64,000 nucleotides of DNA from Bacteroidota bacterium (GTDB taxonomy: Bacteria; Bacteroidota; Bacteroidia; Cytophagales; Cytophagaceae), in NCBI GenBank assembly GCA_023458555.1, contig JAEWYS010000020.1:248001-312000 (forward strand), in the 5' to 3' direction. The position numbers and the translations under genes are program-made. Positions 48,922-56,763 of this stretch are shown here, piece by piece. Under the pieces are notes generated by a model. That model ran no database searches. It saw only the letters and a list, made by a program, of their open reading frames with translations, and had not been told where the DNA came from. Each line of letters begins with the position of its first letter. Positions within the stretch are counted from its first letter, which is position 1.

Positions 48922-49937
48922 ATACCTGTCTCTGGTTTAATATGCAGTTCAACAATAAAAAAGCCTTCTTCGTTGCTGATTCGCAACTGGTGCCGGTCAG
49001 GGTAGATCAGCCCGAGCCGTTTCAGCGTGTGACTGAGGCCCACACCGCCTTGCCCGGAGCGATGTTTGTCGTATGAGTTTTCGAGCCGGAAAACAAGTGT
49101 CTCTTCTTTTATAAAACATTGCAGCCGGATGTGTTTGTAGCCGGATGCAAGATGTTTGAATGCGTTTTCAACGTAGGAAGAAAGAATGAACGGTGCAATT
49201 TTAATGGTACTTTCTGTGGGAATATCCCAACGGGTTTCAAGCAGCAGACCGGTTCCGAGCCGCTGTTGCTCAATGGCGATATAGCTTTTGATAAAGGCGA
49301 TTTCATCGGTAAGCAGTATCACGGGATTACGTGATTCATATACATAGTAGCGCAGGACCTTGCTGTACTCTGCCAGTAGCTTCAGGGCTTCCTTACTGTC
49401 TTTTTGTATGAGAAACTGCAGATTGTTTAGAATATTGAATGTGAAATGAGGGCTTAACTGATAGCGGATAGATTGTAGTTCCATATTCATGAGCTCCTCT
49501 CTCAGCTGCTGCTGTTTTTTCAGCGAATCAATATGATGTCTGTTGAGCTCAAAGGCATAACCGACACCAGTAATCAGTATGGAAGCCATCCAGGTGCCGA
49601 AAAATACCGGCAGCAAAGGGCCGGGCTTTAGTGGCAAAACCGGGAGCTGCCGGTTTATGCTCTCGATCAGATAGTCTTCCGTAGTGAGTATAACGGCGCA
49701 TAGGATACTAAGCAGAAGCAGCCGGAGGAAAAAAAGCAGGCCGGCGCCGGAGTGGTGGAATCGGGGCCGGATTACATACATGCTGATGCCCCGGGCATAC
49801 AGGTAGCAGGTAAAGGTGACAGAGAATGAGTAAAACAGAGAAAGTATCAGGCTGAACTCTTCGCTGGTAAATAGCTGCAATGTCAGGATCAGGAAGATCA
49901 GAATCCAGAAAATTATATTGAGGTTTTGGAGCACCAT
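48903..49937 (-). CDS. LytS-like sensor histidine kinase
   Basis: A 344-residue inner-membrane kinase. Four membrane helices lie in residues 1-135, followed by a His_kinase domain (PF06580 type): phosphorylated His in RYQLSPHFTFNILNNLQFL, LLTDEIAFIKSYIAIEQQR, and the ATP-binding N box IAPFILSSYVENAFKHL, with a G box in SGQGGVGLSHTLKRLGLIYP. No sensor domain other than the helices. Partner of the LytTR regulator directly downstream. Confidence 0.93.
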   Translation of the reverse strand: MVLQNLNIIFWILIFLILTLQLFTSEEFSLILSLFYSFSVTFTCYLYARGISMYVIRPRFHHSGAGLLFFLRLLLLSILCAVILTTEDYLIESINRQLPVLPLKPGPLLPVFFGTWMASILITGVGYAFELNRHHIDSLKKQQQLREELMNMELQSIRYQLSPHFTFNILNNLQFLIQKDSKEALKLLAEYSKVLRYYVYESRNPVILLTDEIAFIKSYIAIEQQRLGTGLLLETRWDIPTESTIKIAPFILSSYVENAFKHLASGYKHIRLQCFIKEETLVFRLENSYDKHRSGQGGVGLSHTLKRLGLIYPDRHQLRISNEEGFFIVELHIKPETGIWKSDV

Positions 49938-50092
49938 TTTATATATACCGACAGCGATAAAAGTAAAGCTACATTATAAAACTTTGTTCTCCGCGTCGCT
50001 TGTCAAGTTAATAAGTACGGTCGTCAAGATGTCCGAAAAACAAGCAAGGAAAAGCTTTCTTTTGTGTTATAGATTTTAAAAATAAATTATCC

Positions 50093-50704
50093 ATGAGAAA
50101 AATTTTGCTTTTCATTCTGATGCTGGTGACCGGATCAGTTGTTTATGCACAGGAAAAGACGGGAGATACCAAAATTGTTTCCGCTGTGACTGTCAAGGTC
50201 AACAATCTTCTTCATTTGGGAAAAACGCCGCTGAAAAACTACTATGCGCCGGGAGGGGAGATCGGAGTCTTTTTCAAAGACAGAGTCTATTTGGGTATAA
50301 GTCAGTATAGCAGTCTCGCTCCGAAGGATATATGGAGCAATAATCCTTACAGTCCGGACTGGACTCGTATGTATGAATATGGCTTGCATATAGCGTGGAA
50401 GCAGCTTCTGACCGATAATTTGTATGTAATGGCGGGGCTGCGCGGAGGATACGGCGCGCTGCATATGGAGTACCGTTTCAATAATGGTGAAGACAGTGAT
50501 GAAACCATGAGCCGTGAGCAGCTTGGCTCGCTCTTCGTCAATCCTGATCTGAGAGCAGGTATCAGACTGCACAGGTTTATCGCACTTGAAGCCGGTGCCA
50601 GCTACAGGTTATATACAGGGGGACAGACCAAATGGGGATTGACATCGCAGGCATTGAATGGTCCAGGTTTTGTGCTGTCTCTGGTTGGAAATATTCCCTT
50701 GTAG
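50093..50704 (+). CDS. Outer-membrane beta-barrel protein
   Basis: A 203-residue protein with a signal peptide (MRKILLFILMLVTGSVVYAQ) and a small beta-barrel of about eight strands, for example GEIGVFFKDRVYLGISQYSS, HIAWKQLLTDNLYVMAGLRG and FIALEAGASYRLYTGG. The end LSLVGNIPL is typical of barrels in this phylum. It is divergent from the LytS/LytTR pair, and such neighbours are often regulated together. No enzymatic residues are visible. Followed by a terminator hairpin. Confidence 0.75.
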   Translation: MRKILLFILMLVTGSVVYAQEKTGDTKIVSAVTVKVNNLLHLGKTPLKNYYAPGGEIGVFFKDRVYLGISQYSSLAPKDIWSNNPYSPDWTRMYEYGLHIAWKQLLTDNLYVMAGLRGGYGALHMEYRFNNGEDSDETMSREQLGSLFVNPDLRAGIRLHRFIALEAGASYRLYTGGQTKWGLTSQALNGPGFVLSLVGNIPL

Positions 50705-50742
50705 CAGGGGTTTTTCCTGATTTCCGCGGTGCAAAAGAAATA

Positions 50743-50778
50743 ACAAAACGAAGTTGTGCGGGAGCAGCTTCGTTTTGT
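50743..50778. terminator. Bidirectional terminator hairpin
   Basis: Arms ACAAAACGAAG / CTTCGTTTTGT with a 14-base loop between the convergent OMP and DinB genes; A runs on one side and T runs on the other suit both directions. Confidence 0.75.
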
Positions 50779-50842
50779 CCTGAATTAATAAAGTACATTT
50801 TAGTCTTTCATACACAAAAGCGGGCTTCTGGCAGGTTTTTCA

Positions 50843-51376
50843 TCAGCTCCGTTCCATTGGAGGGTTTCGGTCCGCAACCCAGGCAAACCCGCTTATGCCT
50901 TTTGCTTTGAGCCGTTCGATAAGCTGGGCTGTATGGTGCTGAATATGACGTATGGTATTGATATGAAGCTCCATGCGGGAGTATGGATACCATACAAATC
51001 CGGAGTATTCCTCCAGAGGCAGGAACTCAATCGCCTGGAGAAGATTGCTTTCAATATCATCGATAAAAGCCAGGAGCTCTTCCTGTGTATGATAGCCTTC
51101 CACCACCACACCATCCTCCGGATTTTCCCAATCCTCACTACCGCCAAGGCTTTCGGCCCCGATGATGGCATGAGGCCATGGCCGGAAGCTTTCCGGGCTG
51201 GCGGACAGGTAAAACTTTACACCCCAGAGAATATGGTAAGCGATCTGCCAGTTAGGATTGTTATGGCTGGTGTCGTTCCACAATTCCTCCGGTGTTTTCC
51301 CGATTACGGTACGCAGGGCCTGGAGCGCTGCTCTGTACTGGGAATCAAGTACGTCAATGATGATTTTGTTATCCAT
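50843..51376 (-). CDS. DinB-family protein (second copy in the window)
   Basis: A 177-residue DinB/YfiT-like four-helix protein: IIIDVLDSQYRAALQALRTV, NWQIAYHILWGVKFYL, and MELHINTIRHIQHHTAQLIE with the metal-binding His cluster. Enzymatic role unknown; similar proteins are metal-dependent transferases. It lies downstream of a gene remnant and the AraC regulator on the same strand, with which it may be co-regulated. Distinct in sequence from the DinB protein at 40098. Confidence 0.85.
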   Translation of the reverse strand: MDNKIIIDVLDSQYRAALQALRTVIGKTPEELWNDTSHNNPNWQIAYHILWGVKFYLSASPESFRPWPHAIIGAESLGGSEDWENPEDGVVVEGYHTQEELLAFIDDIESNLLQAIEFLPLEEYSGFVWYPYSRMELHINTIRHIQHHTAQLIERLKAKGISGFAWVADRNPPMERS

Positions 51377-51379
51377 GAT

Positions 51380-51640
51380 TCAGAGTATTGTATTGTTTGT
51401 TGACGGAGTAATTGCTGAAGCTGTACGTAAATTTTCCGGGTCCCCGTATGTTTTTGTTGTCCAGACAGCCAGGAAATCGGCCATACTGTGTTGCGCCCTT
51501 TCCGAAGCATGCGCTCCCGGGTCGCTCAGATGCGCGTTGGTATAGGCCATCGTGATCAGCAGCAGTATACATCCCCTGGCCAGATCGGGAGCAAGGCCTC
51601 TTCTGCCGGATAGCGGGGTTTGATCCATAAGTTTGTTCAT
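51380..51640 (-). pseudogene. Possible N-terminal remnant of a DUF418 (YeiB-like) membrane protein
   Basis: An 86-codon frame begins MNKLMDQTPLSGRRGLAPDL then ARGCILLLITMAYTNAHL, which matches the opening of DUF418 proteins (PDLARGxxLLLIALA). Then homology fades into a Ser/Thr/Ala-rich tail and the frame stops three bases before the DinB gene. DUF418 proteins are normally about 350-400 residues, so this would be a truncated relic. Coding status is uncertain. Confidence 0.4.
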
Positions 51641-51699
51641 GCGGTTTTTAATGCAAAGCTACTCCGGAAGCTGGTAGCAGAATTGTAAAAAATGGACAT

Positions 51700-52467
51700 T
51701 CAGTATCCGCTCAGCTCAAAAAAACGGGCCGGACTATATCCGGAAAAAGACTTGAAATCGTGAATAAAATGCGCCTGATCGTAATAACCGAAAGCATGCG
51801 CAGCTTCGGTAAGGTGTGTGTAGGCTTTGTAGTTGTTCAGGATATTTTCGAAACGGATAATCCGGGCGTAAAGCTTAGGGTTAAACCCGGTATATATTCT
51901 GAAACGTCTTTCAAACTGTTTCTGAGACAGGCAGAAGTCATCGGCCAGGCTGGCAATGCTGACATTGCCCTTGCTTAGCCGTATATGGTGGACTGCCTGC
52001 AGGGCATATGAGTCATCAAACCGCTGCCGGGACAACCTGGACAGGAAATAATCGCTGACAATCCGGATTCGTTCAGTAGTGGAAGCAGCGAGCGCTATTT
52101 TTTCTGTGATACTGTCGCCCTGGTTGTCCCAGAGTGTATCCGGATCCAGAAACTGATCATTGAGCTCTGCTGCCGGCAGATTAAAGAAAGCAGGTATGGC
52201 ATGCGGATACAGGGATATTCCAAACATTCCGAAAAAGCCGCCGGCCGGATATTGCCCCGGCAGACTAGTCTGTCCCTGTACGGAAGAGAAGGCCAGCTCG
52301 GCATGCTTCTGACTGCCCCGGAAGGCAAAGACGATTTCTGTCAGGCTGCTGGCAGTGGCATAATAGGTGGCAGGAGTATACTGATCCTGCTCTTCCCAGG
52401 ATGCTACCCAGAAATGATGGACATATCCGTTTAGTTCTTTGCATGGAGGAATGGTCAGAAAGCTCAT
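51700..52467 (-). CDS. AraC-family transcriptional regulator
   Basis: A 255-residue regulator. The N-terminal 150 residues resemble the DUF6597 ligand-sensing region (CKELNGYVHHFWVAS, then ARTSLPGQ-type GQTSLPGQYPAGGFFGMFGI). The C-terminal pair of helix-turn-helix motifs is clear: KGNVSIASLADDFCLSQKQF, RIYTGFNPKLYARIIRF and the second HTH with LTEAAHAFGYYDQAHFIHDF, KSFSGYSPARFF. The target is likely the DinB gene downstream or genes elsewhere; no operator was identified. Confidence 0.9.
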   Translation of the reverse strand: MSFLTIPPCKELNGYVHHFWVASWEEQDQYTPATYYATASSLTEIVFAFRGSQKHAELAFSSVQGQTSLPGQYPAGGFFGMFGISLYPHAIPAFFNLPAAELNDQFLDPDTLWDNQGDSITEKIALAASTTERIRIVSDYFLSRLSRQRFDDSYALQAVHHIRLSKGNVSIASLADDFCLSQKQFERRFRIYTGFNPKLYARIIRFENILNNYKAYTHLTEAAHAFGYYDQAHFIHDFKSFSGYSPARFFELSGY

Positions 52468-52626
52468 GTCTGGCAGCTGGTTTTTTTTTTTCGGGTATCA
52501 AATGATTGCAGACAGCAGGGCCTGATGGCTTCAACGTTCAATTTCCCTTATCCGGTTCGGATAACCGGATTTTTTTATCATCTGCAAATATGCAAAAAAA
52601 GCGGATACCAGACGTCGCTGATGGTA

Positions 52627-53040
52627 CTATCGTGTTTGCACAGGCGCTTTGACGGTACGCCCCCAGACTATAAACAAAGCGATCAAACCCAGAAATACGT
52701 TGATCCCGATCTGTGCCGCTTCGCCTCGTATGATATGAAAGATGGCCGCTGCGATCATCAGAGCAACGACGCCTGCCGCCGTATACACGCTTAGTACCGG
52801 ATAGATCCGGACAATAGCCGGCACAATCAGCCCGATACCGGCGAGCAGGTCTGCGATGCCGGTGACCGTTACCAGAACCGGATGATCAGCAGTCCATGGC
52901 CACATGGCGGCAAGTGTTTCAGCCGGCTGAAATAGTTTCATGGCCGAAGCCCATATGAGGCTGCCGGCTGTAAGAACCTGAGCGATCCAGAGCAGAATGT
53001 TGTAAAACCGGGCAGTTGTCAGTGAGTTGATCATGTGCAT
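52627..53040 (-). CDS. DoxX-family membrane protein
   Basis: A 137-residue protein with four membrane helices in the DoxX/SURF4-like pattern: LLWIAQVLTAGSLIWASAMK, PVLVTVTGIADLLAGIGLIV, PAIVRIYPVLSVYTAAGVVA and INVFLGLIALFIVWGR. DoxX-type proteins are linked to redox and quinone metabolism, without firm biochemistry. It is divergent from an HxlR regulator, sharing a palindromic operator region, so it is probably HxlR-controlled. Confidence 0.85.
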   Translation of the reverse strand: MHMINSLTTARFYNILLWIAQVLTAGSLIWASAMKLFQPAETLAAMWPWTADHPVLVTVTGIADLLAGIGLIVPAIVRIYPVLSVYTAAGVVALMIAAAIFHIIRGEAAQIGINVFLGLIALFIVWGRTVKAPVQTR

Positions 53041-53046
53041 TTGTAG

Positions 53047-53076
53047 TTTTGATTGCTGTAAAAATACGTACCTTTA
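53047..53076 (+). promoter_or_regulatory. Likely promoter of the HxlR gene
   Basis: TTTTG (53047-53051) and TACCTTTA (53069-53076) are 17 bases apart, one base off the TAnnTTTG consensus. Transcription would start just before the 38-base palindrome. Confidence 0.5.
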
Positions 53077-53092
53077 CATATTACCCGGAAAG

Positions 53093-53130
53093 TACTATCC
53101 TGTCAGATAGCGCTTTCTGACAGGATAGTA
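53093..53130. promoter_or_regulatory. Near-perfect 38-base palindrome, probable HxlR operator
   Basis: Perfect 15-base arms TACTATCCTGTCAGA (53093-53107) and TCTGACAGGATAGTA (53116-53130) around a centre TAGCGCTT whose AGCGCT core is also palindromic. TACTATC/GATAGTA ends resemble known HxlR-type sites. It lies just downstream of a likely hxlR promoter and 21 bases before its start codon (53151). Confidence 0.7.
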
Positions 53131-53150
53131 TCATTAAAAATGAATAATTT

Positions 53151-53489
53151 ATGCTGACAGACGGCAGATGTCCTCAGAGTATGCGCCCGATCAGCGACGC
53201 GCTGGAAGCGCTCGAAGGCAGATGGAAACTGCTTATTCTTTTTTCTTTGTCTTCCGGCCCCAGACGGTTTAAGGAAATCGCCAGGGAAGTGGGAGCTATC
53301 ACAGATAAAGTTCTTTCCAAAGAACTGAAGCTGCTGGAAGAAAATAAGCTGATTACCAGAACAGTTTACGATACTTTTCCGCCTGCCGTGCAATATGCCA
53401 TTACCGAGCATGGCATGTCGCTGGAAAAGGTACTGGCGGAGCTGCACTACTGGGGATTAAAGCACCGGCAGGAGGTGATTGGTAAATGA
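53151..53489 (+). CDS. HxlR-family transcriptional regulator
   Basis: A 112-residue winged-helix regulator. Pattern: GRCPQSMRPISDALEALEGR, WKLLILFSLSSGPRRFKEIA and ITDKVLSKELKLLEENKLIT, the standard HxlR order with one Cys at the start (residue 7) that often senses thiol stress. Divergent from DoxX; the palindrome upstream suggests autoregulation and control of doxX. Ends at 53489. Confidence 0.93.
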   Translation: MLTDGRCPQSMRPISDALEALEGRWKLLILFSLSSGPRRFKEIAREVGAITDKVLSKELKLLEENKLITRTVYDTFPPAVQYAITEHGMSLEKVLAELHYWGLKHRQEVIGK

Positions 53490-53493
53490 GCAA

Positions 53494-53634
53494 TCAGAAC
53501 GTTTGTCCTATACCGATAAAGAAAAGACGATCCTCGCGGGAAAGACTATGGCCAAAGATATTGCCAATTCCTACGCGTCCGGCCAGTATGGTTCGCAGAC
53601 CAATACAAAAAGTGAGTAAAGAGTGATCGGAAGG
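53494..53634 (-). pseudogene. C-terminal scrap of an outer-membrane protein
   Basis: The frame ends GLRTILAGRVGIGNIFGHSL, SREDRLFFIGIGQTF with a terminal Phe, which is the last two barrel strands of a typical OMP. Nothing upstream in frame looks like the rest of the gene. Confidence 0.35.
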
Positions 53635-53710
53635 GGGAGGATGAAATAACGATTTTTTAATGGTCCGGAGAGTCAGGCGTTTCGGGCATGTTTTCATACA
53701 CTATCCCCCA

Positions 53711-53749
53711 CTAGCGGTAACCGGTGCCGTATATGGTTTTCAGGTAACT
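53711..53749 (-). pseudogene. Possible OmpR-type winged-helix C-terminal scrap
   Basis: YLKTIYGTGYR before a stop is the end pattern of OmpR-like DNA-binding domains (VRTIxGxGYR). Only about 12 residues, so tentative. Confidence 0.25.
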
Positions 53750-53775
53750 GGCGCATCCCGAATCCTGGAGCTTCT

Positions 53776-54040
53776 CAGTCCGCCAAAAGAAGCGCCCGCT
53801 ACAAATGCCTGATCTGCTTTCAGGCCCGCCAGTATCTCCGCTGCCCAAACACCGTAGCAGCTTATGTTGCAGGTTGCCCAGCCCGCGGTCAAAATCCCGG
53901 AACAGGGAGATAGTTCTGGCTCCCGGAAATATGACCAGTGTATCGAGGCCGGTTTCTTTGGTATGCAGACCCGGACATGGGTTGTGCCAAGGGACGTTTT
54001 TACTTCAAGCTCTTCGTATTTCTGCCGTTGTCTCCTCCGG
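53776..54040 (-). pseudogene. Decayed alpha/beta hydrolase gene
   Basis: Three frames must be joined: KYEELEVKTSLGTTHVRV, then TGLDTLVIFPGARTISLFRD, FDRGLGNL, then YGVWAAEILAGLKADQAFVA, GASFGGL. The GxSxGG nucleophile elbow of an alpha/beta hydrolase is clear, but two frameshifts and deletions remove the rest. The whole 620-base stretch 53490-54111 holds only such remnants. Confidence 0.65.
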
Positions 54041-54111
54041 AGCGCTTATCCCGGTTTCTGCAATATGCCCGATCGTTTACCGGATCTTAAAGCTTGATTT
54101 TCGTTTTATGA

Positions 54112-54570
54112 TCATTTCCGTTTTATGCTGGTTTCATAGGTTTGGATCCATTCAGCAGCGCTTATTTTTCCTGTAAGTCCGGCAATCAGCTCGTGGGGTA
54201 TCTGATCCGTTTTTTTGAAGCGTATACAGCTCTTGCCCATATCCAGCCTGGTCTTGCAGTGTCTGGGATATTCTTCCGTAAGCCACTTCAATAGCTCCGG
54301 ACAGGCATACAGACCCATATGGTAAAGAGCAACAAAGCTTTTCTGTGAGGCGATGCTTATAAAAGGCAGAGGCTGTTTCGGGTCGCAGTGGTATCCGGCC
54401 GGGTAGACCGAATGCGGCACTACATAGCCAATCATGCCGTAGCTAATGGTTTCGGAAAATCCATCCGGCAGATTATCCAGGATGGTTTTTCTAAGCTTCT
54501 GAATAACCGGCTTTCTGTCTTCGGGAAGCTGGTCGATATAGTGTTCCGGAGTATCTGCTTTTAGCTGCAT
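54112..54570 (-). CDS. DUF1801 (YdhG-like) protein
   Basis: A 152-residue cytosolic protein of the DUF1801 family: TPEHYIDQLPEDRKPVIQKL, then TISYGMIGYVVPHSVYPAG, ISIASQKSFVALYHMGLYA and MGKSCIRFKKTDQIPHELIA. Function is not established. The longer frame has a single credible start at 54570. It lies alone, with pseudogene remnants on one side and a 338-base gap on the other. Confidence 0.88.
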   Translation of the reverse strand: MQLKADTPEHYIDQLPEDRKPVIQKLRKTILDNLPDGFSETISYGMIGYVVPHSVYPAGYHCDPKQPLPFISIASQKSFVALYHMGLYACPELLKWLTEEYPRHCKTRLDMGKSCIRFKKTDQIPHELIAGLTGKISAAEWIQTYETSIKRK

Positions 54571-54822
54571 GGTTGTTTGTGAGTCTGCCGATTTTTTCTG
54601 AAACGTCTGTAACGGACTTTTAGCGCAAATTAATCAGCCGGTTTGTACGGGCAAAATTATATGAATAATGGAAAAGTATTTATTTCTGTATTTCGGGGCT
54701 GCTCTTAGTGCGTATTTGTTCTGACTGCATTTGCGCGTACCGTAAAAATATCCCGATTGAAAATTCGGCTACTGCTTGTGTATTGGATCTTTTCTATAAA
54801 AATTTATATATTTAAAAGTTAG

Positions 54823-54830
54823 TATCTTTG
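54823..54830 (+). promoter_or_regulatory. -7 promoter box for the GH53 gene
   Basis: TATCTTTG followed by GGCGGAAG, 78 bases before the start codon at 54909. No TTG at -33. The rest of the 54571-54908 gap is AT-rich without a gene. Confidence 0.5.
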
Positions 54831-54908
54831 GGCGGAAGTTATGTATGGATTGTGCCGGAAAATCCGTGAAAGATTGCTGCTATTATTTTTATCATAAAAA
54901 AACAGACG

Positions 54909-56519
54909 ATGATGTTCCGGTTTTTGCTGCCCCTCTCTATGATTTTGTTATGTTGTACAGCTGCCGTTCGCGCCCAGGATCTGGCCCGCGGAGCCGATGT
55001 AGGCTGGCTTTCGGAGATGGAGGCTTCCGGCAGGGTATGGCGGGACAGCAATGGTGTACAAAAGGATCTGCTGGATATACTACCGGATTACTGTATCAAT
55101 TCCATACGCCTCAGAGTCTGGGTCAATCCGCAGGGAGGCTGGAGCGGCAGGCAGGATGTGATCAGCCTGTCCAAAAGAGCTGTTGCCAGAGGGTATCGTC
55201 TGATGATCGATTTTCACTACAGCGATTCCTGGGCAGACCCCGGCCAGCAAAACAAGCCGGCCGCCTGGGCAGGCTATACTATGCAGCAGTTGGTACAGGC
55301 GGTATATGATCACACGTTTGACGTATTGTCGGCTCTGAAAGCCGAGGGTATTACCCCCGAATGGGTACAGGTGGGCAACGAAACCAACGATGGCATGCTG
55401 TGGCCGGAAGGCCGTGCTTCGGCCAATAACAATGCGAATATGGTCAATTACGCCCGGTTTGTGGACAGCGGCTATCAGGCAGTCAAAGAGGTGTTTCCGG
55501 CTGCCAGAGTGCTGGTGCATGTGGCCAATGGGTATGACAATGGCTTGTTTCGCTGGAATATCGGAGGTCTGGTCAGTAATAATGCCCGTTTTGATGCCAT
55601 CGCCATGTCCATGTATCCGGAAGCGGGAAATACACCCGACTGGCCGGAGTATGCCACACAGGCGCTGGCCAATATGCAGGATATGATCAGCCGGTACAAT
55701 AAAGACGTTATAGTATCCGAGATCGGCATGCCGACCAGTCAGCCGCAGGCGGCCCGGCAGTTTACAGAGCAGGTTATCCGCAATCTGCAATCCATTGCGG
55801 GCAACCGGGGGCTGGGGGTGTTCTGGTGGGAACCGCAGGCTTACAACTGGCGGGGCTATGGCAAAGTCGCATGGAATGGCAATACCGGTGCAAACGCCTA
55901 TCAGGCAACCGAAGCCATGAAAGGCTTTCAGTATAACTGTCAGTCTGCAAGCCCGGTACAGACTACGTTTGCCGTCGATATGACAGGACAATCCACGCAA
56001 AATGGTGTATATATCACGGGTGAAATGACTTCGGTAAACGGCAACTGGCAGCTGCTGCCCATGACGGCTATGGGCAATGGGCTCTATTCACGGACTTTTA
56101 CCATGCAGCCAGGGCAGACCGGAGCGTATTACTATCTCAACGGCAATGACTGGGGGGCAAGGGAGACTGTGCCTGCTGCCTGTGCCCTCTGGTGGAATGT
56201 CGATCGCGGCTATGAAATTCCTGATGCGGATACGCATGAGATCAATGATGCATGGGGCCACTGCGAATCGGTGGTAACGGATATTGCTGCTTATAATAAG
56301 GAACGGTTTACGGCTTATCCCAATCCGTTTGAACACTCCTTTATAATTCATGCTGAGGAGCCGGTGGAATATACGATCCGGAGTGTGGAAAATCTCCACA
56401 TCGTGGCCGGCCAATGCTCCGGTTCTTGTGCAATAGGAGAGACCCTGCCGTCCGGCACCTATATCCTGCAGATACAGAGTCAGTCGGAAACGAGCGTGCT
56501 GAAGCTGGTGAAGCAGTAA
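54909..56519 (+). CDS. Secreted GH53 endo-beta-1,4-galactanase with T9SS sorting domain
   Basis: A 536-residue exported enzyme. Signal peptide ends near AVRAQ (residue 23). GH53 domain about 24-345: GADVGWLSEMEASGRVW, INSIRLRVWVNP, MIDFHYSDSWADPGQQNKPA, acid/base Glu about residue 158 in WVQVGNETNDGML, and nucleophile Glu about 271 in VIVSEIGMPTS; GLGVFWWEPQAY and WNGNTGANAY follow. It hydrolyses internal beta-1,4-galactan of type I arabinogalactan. Residues about 350-450 form a small starch-binding-like beta-domain (TFAVDMTGQ, GNWQLLPMTAMGNG, AYYYLNGNDWGARE). The tail AYPNPFEHSFIIHA to LKLVKQ is a T9SS signal. It has its own -7 box and terminator. Confidence 0.93.
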   Translation: MMFRFLLPLSMILLCCTAAVRAQDLARGADVGWLSEMEASGRVWRDSNGVQKDLLDILPDYCINSIRLRVWVNPQGGWSGRQDVISLSKRAVARGYRLMIDFHYSDSWADPGQQNKPAAWAGYTMQQLVQAVYDHTFDVLSALKAEGITPEWVQVGNETNDGMLWPEGRASANNNANMVNYARFVDSGYQAVKEVFPAARVLVHVANGYDNGLFRWNIGGLVSNNARFDAIAMSMYPEAGNTPDWPEYATQALANMQDMISRYNKDVIVSEIGMPTSQPQAARQFTEQVIRNLQSIAGNRGLGVFWWEPQAYNWRGYGKVAWNGNTGANAYQATEAMKGFQYNCQSASPVQTTFAVDMTGQSTQNGVYITGEMTSVNGNWQLLPMTAMGNGLYSRTFTMQPGQTGAYYYLNGNDWGARETVPAACALWWNVDRGYEIPDADTHEINDAWGHCESVVTDIAAYNKERFTAYPNPFEHSFIIHAEEPVEYTIRSVENLHIVAGQCSGSCAIGETLPSGTYILQIQSQSETSVLKLVKQ

Positions 56520-56703
56520 AGCAGAATATTTCAGATATGCTGAGAATGTAGTCAGTGTCCGGTCTTTGCAACTGATCGTGTTGCCTGATCAGAAATAAAA
56601 TACGGTACATCCTATTTGGAAACAGGCCGAACGTGGTGCGGTAACCGATACCGCCCCGGCTCACCGGGAGCATAGTATTTTTTCAATCCGGATTAAAACA
56701 GCA

Positions 56704-56740
56704 ACAGCCAGCTCATTTTATACAAGCTGGCTGTTTATTT
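56704..56740. terminator. Bidirectional terminator between GH53 and the Gly-rich gene
   Basis: Perfect ten-base arms ACAGCCAGCT / AGCTGGCTGT with an 11-base loop between two convergent genes, followed by a T-rich run. Confidence 0.85.
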
Positions 56741-56763
56741 TAACAGGAAACATGCTTGCAGCC

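Noticed and set aside
53805..54176. A 123-codon plus-strand frame
   Set aside because: It is antisense to the alpha/beta hydrolase relic and to the DUF1801 gene end; Ser/Pro/Arg-rich translation with no motif.
55080..56000. A 306-codon minus-strand frame opposite the GH53 gene
   Set aside because: Lies fully within the clear GH53 gene on the other strand and has no recognisable domain.
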